Positions 34,829 through 42,787 of a DNA stretch of 64,000 nt are shown here, in pieces. Source of the stretch: Chitinophagaceae bacterium (GTDB lineage: Bacteria; Bacteroidota; Bacteroidia; Chitinophagales; Chitinophagaceae); NCBI GenBank assembly GCA_016702745.1, contig JADJDJ010000002.1, forward strand, positions 372,001 through 436,000. The letters run 5' to 3'. Position numbers and translations under genes: made by a program. The notes under the pieces were generated by a model. The model was not told the origin of the DNA, did no database searches, and was given only the letters and a program-made list of their open reading frames with translations. Numbering within the stretch: the first letter of the stretch is position 1; each line of letters starts with the position of its first letter.

Positions 34829-35509
34829 ATGAGTCAGCAATTTCACCATATCCCGGGCATTCTCAAACCAGCAGAACTGGAAGAATTGGATCGCCTGATT
34901 ACCCAACTGGAATTTACAGACGGACGTGCCACCGCAAGTATGGCTGCTAAAGAAGTTAAGAATAACCTGCAGGCAGAAGCAGCCGGCAAAGAATTCCTTT
35001 CGCAGGCCCGCAGTCTTGTAGAAAATGCAATCGGAAGCAGTCCGTATTTTAATGCAGTCGCACAACCGAAAAAAATCCATCCGGTTATCATCAGCAAATA
35101 CACCCCCGGAAAATTTTATGGCTGGCATGTGGACAGTCCGATCATGGGCGATCCTCCGATCCGGACCGATCTCGCTATGACCATTTTTCTGAGTGATCCC
35201 GGCAGTTATGAAGGAGGTGAACTGATGATTCAGACTGCATCTGGTCCCGTAGCTATTAAACCCGCCAAGGGAGATGCCATATTGTATCCCTGTCAGTTCC
35301 TGCATTGTGTAAATGAAATCCGTAGCGGCGAAAGACTGGCCGCAGTTACCTGGATACAAAGCAATATTCAGTCGCCGGAACAAAGACAACTCTTATTTGA
35401 GCTGAACCAGGTGCATGCTTTACTTTCTCAGCGGGATGCACAGTCGCCGGAGGCCATGCAATTATTGCAGACTTATTCGAATTTGTTCAGGATGTGGGCG
35501 GATGTATAA
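34829..35509 (+). CDS. Fe2+-dependent dioxygenase, PKHD-type hydroxylase (PiuC/YbiX-like)
   Basis: The 226-residue cytoplasmic 2-oxoglutarate oxygenase matches PiuC/YbiX: VIISKYTPGKFYGWHVDSP (His100, Asp102), DLAMTIFLSDPGSYEGGEL, then YPCQFLHCVNEIRSGERLAAVTWIQS (His159, and Arg169 for 2-oxoglutarate). The family's C-terminal helical part (ELNQVHALLSQ) is present too. Such genes often sit with TonB-dependent iron receptors, but none is next to it here. Its partner is the HEAGH protein 10 nt upstream. The substrate is unknown. Confidence 0.92.
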   Translation: MSQQFHHIPGILKPAELEELDRLITQLEFTDGRATASMAAKEVKNNLQAEAAGKEFLSQARSLVENAIGSSPYFNAVAQPKKIHPVIISKYTPGKFYGWHVDSPIMGDPPIRTDLAMTIFLSDPGSYEGGELMIQTASGPVAIKPAKGDAILYPCQFLHCVNEIRSGERLAAVTWIQSNIQSPEQRQLLFELNQVHALLSQRDAQSPEAMQLLQTYSNLFRMWADV

Positions 35510-35527
35510 GCTTTTCCGTCTTCAGCA

Positions 35528-36229
35528 TTATTCTGGAGAAAGATTTTTTTCCATCTCATCCGCCAGTTGCTTTGATGTATCTGTATTCAAGGAACGGAGC
35601 TGTTCAATAATCAGCAACTGTTCTTTTCGGCTATGTTTCGGCTGGTCAGCGATTACTTTTTTATCAGTGTCTGGTGTATCGAGAAACAGATCCTGTACCC
35701 ATTGGTTAACACGTGCATCCACGACCAGATGGATGCGGTCCTGATTACTTTTATTGTGAAGCGAATGAGGCAGGTTAAAATTCATGTACCAGCAGGAACC
35801 TTCTTCCAGTATCATTTTTTCTCCTCCCAGATAGAAATCAACATCGGGGTTGGTAAAAACAGGAATATGAAAACGGACCAGCCCTTCTTCATAACAAAGA
35901 TCCCTGTCTTTATGCTCATGTACACGGGCGCCGGCTGCCAGCTTTAACAGTCTGACAGATAATAAAGGACATTCAAAATGCTTTAAAACATCGCGGAGGT
36001 AGGTGGAGGACAGCAGTAAAGCGGTGTCTTTATAACAATCGTTTTCTTCCGGTGAAATAAACCCATTATCTGTTTTTCCATCAATACTTCTTAAGGGAAT
36101 TGCACTCCATTCACCACTATAGTGTTTTACCTGAAAATGAAGCTTCCAGAATTGTTCACCAATCTGCAAGGTGTCACGCTGAAGCGCGGCCCTGTCAAAA
36201 GAAAAAGGAAGCTGAAGATATTTAATCAT
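35528..36229 (-). CDS. Aspartyl/asparaginyl beta-hydroxylase-domain protein
   Basis: The 233-residue protein has the Asp/Asn hydroxylase-type cupin fold: LLKLAAGARVHEHKDRDL (His and Asp metal region), LVRFHIPVFTNPDVDFYLGG, then MNFNLPHSLHNKSNQDRIHLVVD. The second His and the Arg for 2-oxoglutarate lie in the last of these. ATG 36229 (MIKYLQLPFSFD) is firmly chosen because it overlaps the TGA of the upstream carbamoyltransferase as ATGA. That overlap suggests the two proteins are made together. A hydrophilic C-terminal tail of about 45 residues follows the fold. The target (peptide or small molecule) is unknown. Confidence 0.88.
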   Translation of the reverse strand: MIKYLQLPFSFDRAALQRDTLQIGEQFWKLHFQVKHYSGEWSAIPLRSIDGKTDNGFISPEENDCYKDTALLLSSTYLRDVLKHFECPLLSVRLLKLAAGARVHEHKDRDLCYEEGLVRFHIPVFTNPDVDFYLGGEKMILEEGSCWYMNFNLPHSLHNKSNQDRIHLVVDARVNQWVQDLFLDTPDTDKKVIADQPKHSRKEQLLIIEQLRSLNTDTSKQLADEMEKNLSPE

Positions 36230-37917
36230 GATTTGGTAATAATCCGGTTGCCGATCACCAGAACATCCAGACTGCAATGTAAAAAAAAGCTGATAGCTTC
36301 CCCGGGTGTTTCAACAATCGGCATTCCTTTTTTATTGAAGGATGTATTGAGTAATACTGAAATGCCTGATTGCCGCTTCCACTCCTCTAACAACTGATAA
36401 AAGGGTTCTTTTTTATCAGCCACTGTTTGTACCCGGCAACTGCCATCCACATGTACAATTCCCGGCATGATTTCTTTCCACTCGTCTTTTATCTGATCTA
36501 CCAGGATCATGTATGGACTGGTTAGGCCATATTGAAAATAGAGGTCTTTGTCTTCATCCAGCACAGCGGGTGCAAAAGGCCTGAAATCTTCCCGGAATTT
36601 AATGCGTGAATTTATATGGTTTTGTATGTCTTTGTTCCTTGGATCTGCCAGAATACTTCTTCTGCCCAGTGCCCGGGGACCGAACTCACATCCATCCTGA
36701 AACCATCCGATTGTTTTTCCATTTAACAGCAGTGCTGCCGTATCCGAGTATATATTCCCGCTCTCTTCGCAATGGAGCTTATCCCGGTATTGTGCTAAGG
36801 CCTGTTCAATGGTATCCGGGCTATAAGTAATACCAAAACAGGTATTGCCATTGTGTATGATTCTATCCTGTTGCAGGTGTTTGATCCAGCCATAAAAAGC
36901 ACATCCAATGGCCAGGCCGTTATCACCAGCTGCAGGTTCCATATAAAATTGTTCAAAGCCGGTTTGCCGGTAAATTTTTGAATTGGCTACTGCATTCAAG
37001 GCAACGCCGCCTGCATAACAGAGTTTTGGAAATGGATGAAGCTGGTGCCGCTGTTTGAAAATATAGTGCAGGGCTTTTTCGGCTTCATCCTGCACCCATC
37101 TGGCGATATTGGCATAATACTGAAAATGATCCTGAAAGGGTCGGCCAATCGGATCAGCCGGCAGAGTAAAATGGCGATGCATCACTTCTTCATCAACCCA
37201 CACATGACCATCTTTAAGTAAAAGCAATTGTTCCTGGTACACTCCTTTCTTTCCATAGGGGGCAAGACCCATCAGTTTTCCGGCATCATCAAAATCACCA
37301 AAGCAATACTGACTGGCCATGCTGTACAATCCGCCAATGGAATGATTGGAAGTAGGGAGATAAACCTGTCCGGCCTGCTGCCGGTAATTAATAATGGAGA
37401 AATCTTTATAGAGTGGTTGGAGATCTTTGCCATCAAAAAAATAAAAACTGTCTTTCTCTCCGTACAAACCGGGTTCACTATTCACATGAGAAGGAATGAT
37501 GGCACCTTCAAGGTCATCACACTGATGGTAAAAACTGCCACAGCCATCAATCACCATTACATTGCATTGGTCGAAGGGACAGGTACCTACCGCGCTCCAG
37601 GCATGGGCGAGGTGGTGGGAAATAGTTACAATGGGAAATGGATTGGAGCTGCTGAAAAGACGAAGGCCTTTATATTGGTCGGGCCTGATCTCATCTTTTT
37701 CAAAATTGGCACATTGTACAAGGAGCGAAAGATCATTGAGGGTAATACCGGCGGCATCCAGGCAGTACTGAACTGCCATTGAATCATTACCGCCATCGTG
37801 TTTGATGCGGCTGAGGCGTTCTTTTTCAATAGCCACATGAATAATACCGTCTTTCAGCAGGCAAGCCGAACCATCATGGCTCAACCCGGTGCCAAGGACA
37901 TAAACAGGTTTATTCAT
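36226..37917 (-). CDS. Carbamoyltransferase, NodU/CmcH family
   Basis: The 563-residue enzyme has both halves of the family. An ASKHA-fold N-terminal domain is seen as LGTGLSHDGSACLLKDG, IEKERLSRIKHDGG, ISHHLAHAWSA and VIDGCG. The C-terminal carbamoyltransferase domain shows GWFQDGCEFGPRALGRRSILADPR, KFREDFRPFAPAVL and LLNTSFNKKGMPIVETP. Such enzymes use carbamoyl phosphate and ATP to carbamoylate hydroxyls of sugars or antibiotics. The gene overlaps the Asp/Asn hydroxylase-like gene by 4 nt, so the product might first be hydroxylated and then carbamoylated; that order is a guess. It lies 14 nt after the Tat-signal gene on the same strand. Confidence 0.93.
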   Translation of the reverse strand: MNKPVYVLGTGLSHDGSACLLKDGIIHVAIEKERLSRIKHDGGNDSMAVQYCLDAAGITLNDLSLLVQCANFEKDEIRPDQYKGLRLFSSSNPFPIVTISHHLAHAWSAVGTCPFDQCNVMVIDGCGSFYHQCDDLEGAIIPSHVNSEPGLYGEKDSFYFFDGKDLQPLYKDFSIINYRQQAGQVYLPTSNHSIGGLYSMASQYCFGDFDDAGKLMGLAPYGKKGVYQEQLLLLKDGHVWVDEEVMHRHFTLPADPIGRPFQDHFQYYANIARWVQDEAEKALHYIFKQRHQLHPFPKLCYAGGVALNAVANSKIYRQTGFEQFYMEPAAGDNGLAIGCAFYGWIKHLQQDRIIHNGNTCFGITYSPDTIEQALAQYRDKLHCEESGNIYSDTAALLLNGKTIGWFQDGCEFGPRALGRRSILADPRNKDIQNHINSRIKFREDFRPFAPAVLDEDKDLYFQYGLTSPYMILVDQIKDEWKEIMPGIVHVDGSCRVQTVADKKEPFYQLLEEWKRQSGISVLLNTSFNKKGMPIVETPGEAISFFLHCSLDVLVIGNRIITKS

Positions 37918-37931
37918 TCAAACGAAGCTAA

Positions 37932-38594
37932 TCAGGCGTTTTCGGGAAGTCTGCTCAGGTGGTTATTAATGGCCACGGCACATTTGGCCGGGGTTTTAGG
38001 ATCAAAGGAAACTTCGATGGAGCCCAGGCCAAATCCGTTATTGGTGGCATGATGGATGATCACTTCTCCACGATGGGAATTGCGGGCAATATAGGGGTTG
38101 GGGCAATGATTGGTTGGGTGATTACCGATGACAATATCTATATCAGTCGACTTTTCGGCCAGTTTCAAATCGTCGGTGCCATTTTTTTGTTTAAAGCCGA
38201 GTGAAGAAAGACAAACAACCAGCTGGCATTGATAGTCTTTTTTCAATTCCTGAGCCAGTTGATTGATACCTGCGAGGGAACTTTTATCGGTTACATGAAT
38301 CAATCCGGTTTTGATATTGCCCTTTTGTAGAATCTTAAATTCCTGGTCACTGAAAGTCTCTTCTGCCTGTGGAACCCGAACGGCAGCAGGGTGTTTCCTG
38401 GTTAACAGGGCCATTTTTTCGATGGCATAGTCAGCAAATTGCGGATTACTGCCGCTATGCAGAAAAACGATTTTGTGAGCAGATCCGGGCTCACTGAACA
38501 GACTGGCAGCAGAAAAACTTTTGAAAGGACTGGAAAAAACCAGGGCAGTGGCTGCCATAGAAGTATTTGCTAAAAAAACTCTTCTTGATTTCAT
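37932..38594 (-). CDS. Tat-signal protein related to the 5'-nucleotidase/UshA metallophosphatases (degenerate)
   Basis: The 220-residue protein has a twin-arginine signal (KSRRVFLANTSMAATAL). The rest resembles the second half of the UshA-type metallophosphoesterase domain: DIDIVIGNHPTNHCPNP (compare the usual GGHTHT), then GEVIIHHATNNGFGLGSIEVSFD. The first metal-binding motif of the family (a DxH near the start and GNHD) is missing, and the region after the signal peptide is too short for it. It is therefore probably catalytically altered or a truncated relative. It lies upstream of the carbamoyltransferase on the same strand. Confidence 0.72.
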   Translation of the reverse strand: MKSRRVFLANTSMAATALVFSSPFKSFSAASLFSEPGSAHKIVFLHSGSNPQFADYAIEKMALLTRKHPAAVRVPQAEETFSDQEFKILQKGNIKTGLIHVTDKSSLAGINQLAQELKKDYQCQLVVCLSSLGFKQKNGTDDLKLAEKSTDIDIVIGNHPTNHCPNPYIARNSHRGEVIIHHATNNGFGLGSIEVSFDPKTPAKCAVAINNHLSRLPENA

Positions 38595-38764
38595 GTTGCT
38601 GGTTTTGGTTGAGCGGGTGACCCCGGAATTTTTAGCAAACTACGTTTTTTGAATCATTCCAACAAGCAATTAATAAATTGAAAACAGTTTTTAATTTCTA
38701 TGTTAATATAAAATTCCTACATTTAGAATTCAAAACCAATTCAACCGAATCAAATCATTAAATC

Positions 38765-39307
38765 ATGGAAGGAACCATCGGCGAAATCAGGATGTTTGCT
38801 GGAACTTTTGCCCCAAGGAGCTGGGCATTTTGCCAAAGTCAGCTATTGCCTATTGCTCAAAACACAGCCCTGTTTTCCATATTAGGCACCACTTATGGCG
38901 GTAACGGACAAACCACATTTGGACTTCCCGATTTCAGGGGAAGGGTGGCCGTGGGAACCGGACAGGGACCAGGTTTATCCAACGTTACACTCGGTGAAAT
39001 GTCAGGAACGCCTACCGTTACGTTAACGACCAACAATATGCCGGCACATAACCATGCGCTTTCAGGTGCTGTATCTCTGGTTGCAAATGGGGGTACGGAT
39101 GGATTGACAGATGATCCCACCGGGCGTCGTTTAGCCGGAGCTAATATCTATACCAATTTTACCAACGAACCCGCAACCATGGTTCCCCTGCAGTCAACCC
39201 TTGCGGTTGGAGTGAATGGTGGTAGTCAGCCCTTCAGCATCATGCCGCCTTATTTGGGAATGAATTATATCATTTGTTTGTTTGGAATTTTCCCGTCAAG
39301 GGACTAA
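38765..39307 (+). CDS. Tail-collar-domain protein (microcystin-dependent-protein-like), copy 1
   Basis: The 180-residue protein has the phage tail collar (short tail fibre) signature: GEIRMFAGTFAPRSWAFCQSQLLPI, then ILGTTYGGNGQTTFGLPDFRGRVAVGTGQGPG. The C-terminal part ends in PPYLGMNYIICLFGIFPSRD. It has no signal peptide. No other phage gene (capsid, terminase, baseplate, integrase) is nearby, so this belongs to the stand-alone group sometimes annotated as microcystin-dependent protein, whose role is unclear. A similar copy follows after 22 nt, and the two share a nearly identical DNA patch. Confidence 0.88.
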   Translation: MEGTIGEIRMFAGTFAPRSWAFCQSQLLPIAQNTALFSILGTTYGGNGQTTFGLPDFRGRVAVGTGQGPGLSNVTLGEMSGTPTVTLTTNNMPAHNHALSGAVSLVANGGTDGLTDDPTGRRLAGANIYTNFTNEPATMVPLQSTLAVGVNGGSQPFSIMPPYLGMNYIICLFGIFPSRD

Positions 39308-39743
39308 CCATTAATTCAATTACAATTTTATGGAAGGTACCTTAGCAGAAATAAGAATGTTTGCGGGCAATTTTGCCCCCCGGGGCTGGCAGTTATGTAA
39401 TGGGCAATTATTATCCATTGCGCAATGGACCGCCGTTTTTGCCTTGGTGGGAACTACCTACGGAGGTAATGGCCAAACCACTTTTGGGCTGCCTGATTTC
39501 AGGGGCAGGGTTGCCGCAGGTACAGGACAGGGTCCCGGTCTCCCGGCCTACCAACTTGGTGAAATGGCTGGTACGCAAAACACCTCACTTATACTTACGA
39601 ACCTGCCTTTACACAATCATACATTATCCGGTTCCGTAACAATGCTTGCAAACGGGGGTGAGGACGGACTGACAGATGATCCCACCGGCCGTCGTTTAGC
39701 GGGAGCAAATATATATACCAATTTTACCAACGAACCCGCAACG
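39101..39743 (+). repeat. 78-bp near-identical patch shared by the two tail-collar genes
   Basis: Positions 39101-39178 in copy 1 and 39666-39743 in copy 2 code for the same residues, starting at GLTDDPTGRRLAG and ending NEPAT. By hand I count six differences in 78 bases, all in synonymous positions, with a run of 29 identical bases near the end. The two coordinates given span both copies. Confidence 0.75.
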
Positions 39744-39872
39744 ATGTCTCCCCCGCAATCTAACTTAACAACGGCAGTCGCTGGTTCTAATCAGCCATTT
39801 AGTAACAGGCCTCCTTATCTGGGTATAAACTTCATTTTTTGTGTAGAAGGAATTTTCCCTTCCAGAGATTAA
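39330..39872 (+). CDS. Tail-collar-domain protein, copy 2
   Basis: This tandem paralogue of the preceding gene has the same length (180 residues) and the same layout: AEIRMFAGNFAPRGWQLCNGQLLSI, GTTYGGNGQTTFGLPDFRGRVAAG, then the conserved DGLTDDPTGRRLAGANIY region and PPYLGINFIFCVEGIFPSRD. Most of the protein differs moderately from copy 1, but the region at residues 113-138 is identical in protein and about 92% in DNA. No signal peptide is present. A weak hairpin follows at 39901-39933. Confidence 0.88.
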   Translation: MEGTLAEIRMFAGNFAPRGWQLCNGQLLSIAQWTAVFALVGTTYGGNGQTTFGLPDFRGRVAAGTGQGPGLPAYQLGEMAGTQNTSLILTNLPLHNHTLSGSVTMLANGGEDGLTDDPTGRRLAGANIYTNFTNEPATMSPPQSNLTTAVAGSNQPFSNRPPYLGINFIFCVEGIFPSRD

Positions 39873-39900
39873 TGATAAAATGATATTTCGTCAATCGGTT

Positions 39901-39940
39901 AATCCCTCTTCTCCATTGTGAGTGAGAGGGATTATCTTTA
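39901..39940 (+). terminator. Weak hairpin after the tail-collar pair
   Basis: AATCCCTCT (39901-39909) pairs with AGAGGGATT (39925-39933) around a 15-nt loop, followed by ATCTTTATT. The T-run is poor. The hairpin contains the GTG at 39922 that begins the longest downstream frame, which argues that the substrate-binding gene really starts later, at ATG 39973. Confidence 0.45.
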
Positions 39941-39972
39941 TTATTCATAACCTTTGGTCATATTTTCAATTT

Positions 39973-41136
39973 ATGATGCTTCGAGTAGGTGTATTGCTGC
40001 CCCGGTCTTCTCTTTTTCCTGCACTGGGCCTGGATATTTTAAATGGTATCAAGAGCTGTCTGAAACACAATGATGTACAGGGGGCAGTAACATTTTTGAC
40101 CGATAATATTGGCTTTGGAATTGAGGAAGCAGAAATTTATACAAAAGCAGAAAGAATGCTTTTGCAGGAAGAGGCCGATCTGGTGATTGTGGTGGCAGAT
40201 TTAAATATCAAAGAACTGCTTGAACCCCTGTTCACTTCTTTCAACAAACTCCTTTTGATGGTGAATATGGGAGCGGGCATCCCCGATAACTGGAGCCCGG
40301 GCCCAACAACAATAGTTCATTCTCTGAATCTCAGTCTGCAGGCACGATTGACCGGAAAACTGGCGGCTCTGGAAAGTGAAACTAAAAAAGGAGCCTTTAC
40401 ATTATCGTACTATGATTCCGGCTACCGGCAGGTTTATGCGATGATGAACAGTTTTCAGCTCAACGGAGGTGAACCACAGATTACCCATGTTACACATTTG
40501 AAAAAAGAAGAGTATACGCTTGAACCTCTTGTTGACTATTTTTTACAAAACCAGGATGTACGGTCACTGCTATGTCTTTTTTCTGCCGATATGGCTGATT
40601 GGTTTGCTGAGGCAGTTCTTCCTTTACAGGAAAAATTTAACCTGAACTTATACGCATCTCCCATGCTGCTGGAAGCATACCAGGCCAGGATCGCTGCCGG
40701 TCATACATCCGGTCCTGCTTTGAAAGGATATATGGCCTGGATGCCGGAACTGAAAAACAAGGGAAACGAAAGCTGTCAGCAGGCATTTATGGCAATGACT
40801 AATAAAGCCCCTGGTTTATTTGCTGTATTAGGATGGGACGCCGGATTGCTGATCCTGCAATTCCAGGAGCAAATCAAGTCGGGCGAAACCAATACGGCAA
40901 AGATTGTAAAAGCGCTAACTGGTAAGGTTTATGAAAGCCCCAGGGGCTGGATGAAACTGGATCCCTCGACTCACCATACCTATGCGCCATGCCAACTGAT
41001 CAGCTGGTCCACAAACGGAGCCAGCAAAAAAGTGGAGGAATGTAAAGGATTGGATGAGGAATGGACCGCATTTACGGCAGAAAAATTTCCAACGGATAGC
41101 AATTCGGGATGGAGAAATACTTTCCTCTGTATATAA
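39973..41136 (+). CDS. Substrate-binding-fold protein (Peripla_BP/ABC binding-protein-like), no signal peptide
   Basis: The 387-residue protein has the two-lobed periplasmic-binding fold of the branched-chain amino-acid receptor type: LRVGVLLPRSSLFPALGLDILNGIKSCL at the start, LVIVVADLNIKELLEPL, GAFTLSYYDSGYRQVYAMMNSF, and a C-terminal MTNKAPGLFAVLGWDAGLLI. It begins directly with the first beta strand, without a signal peptide. No ABC permease or ATPase is nearby. It is therefore an orphan receptor-like protein, perhaps cytoplasmic. It stands between the tail-collar pair and a formyltransferase (6-nt gap to the latter), so it is probably part of one functional unit with them. Confidence 0.78.
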   Translation: MMLRVGVLLPRSSLFPALGLDILNGIKSCLKHNDVQGAVTFLTDNIGFGIEEAEIYTKAERMLLQEEADLVIVVADLNIKELLEPLFTSFNKLLLMVNMGAGIPDNWSPGPTTIVHSLNLSLQARLTGKLAALESETKKGAFTLSYYDSGYRQVYAMMNSFQLNGGEPQITHVTHLKKEEYTLEPLVDYFLQNQDVRSLLCLFSADMADWFAEAVLPLQEKFNLNLYASPMLLEAYQARIAAGHTSGPALKGYMAWMPELKNKGNESCQQAFMAMTNKAPGLFAVLGWDAGLLILQFQEQIKSGETNTAKIVKALTGKVYESPRGWMKLDPSTHHTYAPCQLISWSTNGASKKVEECKGLDEEWTAFTAEKFPTDSNSGWRNTFLCI

Positions 41137-41142
41137 TATAAT

Positions 41143-42075
41143 ATGAGTACTGAAGTAAAGGCCCTGATACTCTGCAATAATCCGATTGCCATACCGGCTA
41201 TCCGGGAGTTTTTATTTTACGGAAAGGTCGGGGCAATTGTGGTGACCAAACGAAATAAAGAAATGCAGCAACTGATCAGCGGCATGTCTGAAAATAATCC
41301 GGTTCCGCTTATCATTGTTACCAAAAACGACTACAAAGAAAAGATGACGGAAGCTATCCGTGAGTTTTCCTTCAATGTAGGGCTGATGATGACTTTCCCC
41401 TTTATCATTCCGGAGGAAATCTGGAAAATGCCTGAAAAAGGGTTTATTAATTTTCATTTTGGGTTATTACCTGAATGCAGGGGACCACAACCCATTTTAT
41501 GGCATTTGCTGAATAATGACCGGGAAGCCGGAGTTACTGTACATAAAGTAGATGGGGGGATTGATACTGGCGAAATCATTATGCAGGAACGGCTGGAAAT
41601 ATCTCCAACGGATACCTATGGTCTGTTGCAGGCCAAACTGGGGTTCATCGCTGCCCGTCCGGCCGCCAATCTCTTGAAAATTCTTGCTTTTGGCACCCTC
41701 GTTCCTTCCCGACCTCAGGATGAATCAAAAGCAAGGTATTATGAAATGCCCACGGCTAAAGAGCTGATGATCCGGTGGGAGATGCCGGCCGTTGAAATCA
41801 TCAGACTGATTAATGCCTGTAATCCCTGGAACAAAGGAGCAGGTGCCATCGTCAATAACTGGATGATCGGTGTTACCGAAGCAGTATTGTGCGGTGAAAC
41901 AGATGACCCGGCCCCACCGGGTATCATCATCAGCTGTGATGAAAAAAATGGTTTACAGGTTAAAACGGTTGATTCAAAATTGTTGAAAATCACGATTGTG
42001 TATCTGCAGGAAGGATTTTATTCAGGTTACCGGCTTTCTGAATTTGATATACAGCCTGGTATGTGTTTTCAATAA
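41143..42075 (+). CDS. Formyltransferase-family protein (Fmt-like fold)
   Basis: The 310-residue protein has the 10-formyl-THF transferase fold, with catalytic residues Asn103 and His105 (GFINFHFGLLPECRGPQP) and Asp141 (VDGGIDTGEII). These match the Asn-His-Asp triad of Met-tRNA and sugar formyltransferases. A C-terminal domain of about 100 residues follows (LMIRWEMPAVEIIRLINACNPWNKGAG), as in Fmt and ArnA-like proteins. The usual SLLP is replaced by GLLP, so the acceptor is probably not initiator tRNA; a sugar amine or peptide amine is more likely. It lies 6 nt after the orphan binding protein. Confidence 0.85.
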   Translation: MSTEVKALILCNNPIAIPAIREFLFYGKVGAIVVTKRNKEMQQLISGMSENNPVPLIIVTKNDYKEKMTEAIREFSFNVGLMMTFPFIIPEEIWKMPEKGFINFHFGLLPECRGPQPILWHLLNNDREAGVTVHKVDGGIDTGEIIMQERLEISPTDTYGLLQAKLGFIAARPAANLLKILAFGTLVPSRPQDESKARYYEMPTAKELMIRWEMPAVEIIRLINACNPWNKGAGAIVNNWMIGVTEAVLCGETDDPAPPGIIISCDEKNGLQVKTVDSKLLKITIVYLQEGFYSGYRLSEFDIQPGMCFQ

Positions 42076-42305
42076 TTCTCAAAAGGCCGCTCCTTCCTTT
42101 CTCCTTTTTTTAAATCAGAGTTTCTACTTAAAAGAAACAAATCCGCTTTATTCGCAAGACTTTCGCGGAAGAGCTGTGTTTATCTTATGTTCAAAAGCCA
42201 AAACAAGTGCATTAAATTATTAGATACCTGCTCAGATTCTTTTGAATTTTAGTGGGTTAATTCAGAAATCGGCCTATATTTATAGCGACCAAAAAACCAA
42301 CCGCT

Positions 42306-42701
42306 ATGTCCTTCCTCCAGGCAACTAAGGCAAAACTTTGTTTTGTTATTTTATCCCTTACCTTATTTTTTATTTCAGTTAATGCACAAACCACACTGAC
42401 TCCTGGAGATGTGGCATTCACAGGCTATGTGTCAGCGGATGGTGCTAACCCGGATCGGTTCAGTTTTGTGGTGCTCACTCCCATTACGGCCACTACTGTG
42501 ATCAGGTTTACTGATTTTGGCTGGCGCACAGACCTGAATGCTTTTAATTCAGGCGCCACCCTGGAATCGGAACTGGTATTTACAGCTAGTGCAGGATATC
42601 CTGCCGGGACAGAGTTCCAGATCTCCGGAACAAGCGCAACCTTGATTGGCGGAGGATCGGCCGGAACGGTTGTTTACTCAGTAGGAGCTGGTTTTTTGTA
42701 G
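42306..42701 (+). CDS. N-terminal fragment of the giant protein
   Basis: This fragment has 131 residues: a signal peptide (KLCFVILSLTLFFISVNAQT) and the first two-thirds of a beta-sandwich domain (LTPGDVAFTGYVSADGANPDRFSFVVLTPI). It ends at a TAG directly after the short T run where the frame is lost. Confidence 0.75.
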   Translation: MSFLQATKAKLCFVILSLTLFFISVNAQTTLTPGDVAFTGYVSADGANPDRFSFVVLTPITATTVIRFTDFGWRTDLNAFNSGATLESELVFTASAGYPAGTEFQISGTSATLIGGGSAGTVVYSVGAGFL

Positions 42702-42787
42702 GAACGATCAGTATCAGTAATGGCGGTGACCAGTTATTCGCTTATCAGGGAAGTTTCGCTTCTCCTAATTTTATTTGTGGAATTCAT

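Noticed and set aside
38765..39872. Prophage remnant
   Set aside because: Only tail-collar domains are present. No integrase, capsid, terminase, lysis gene or att-like repeat was seen on either side.
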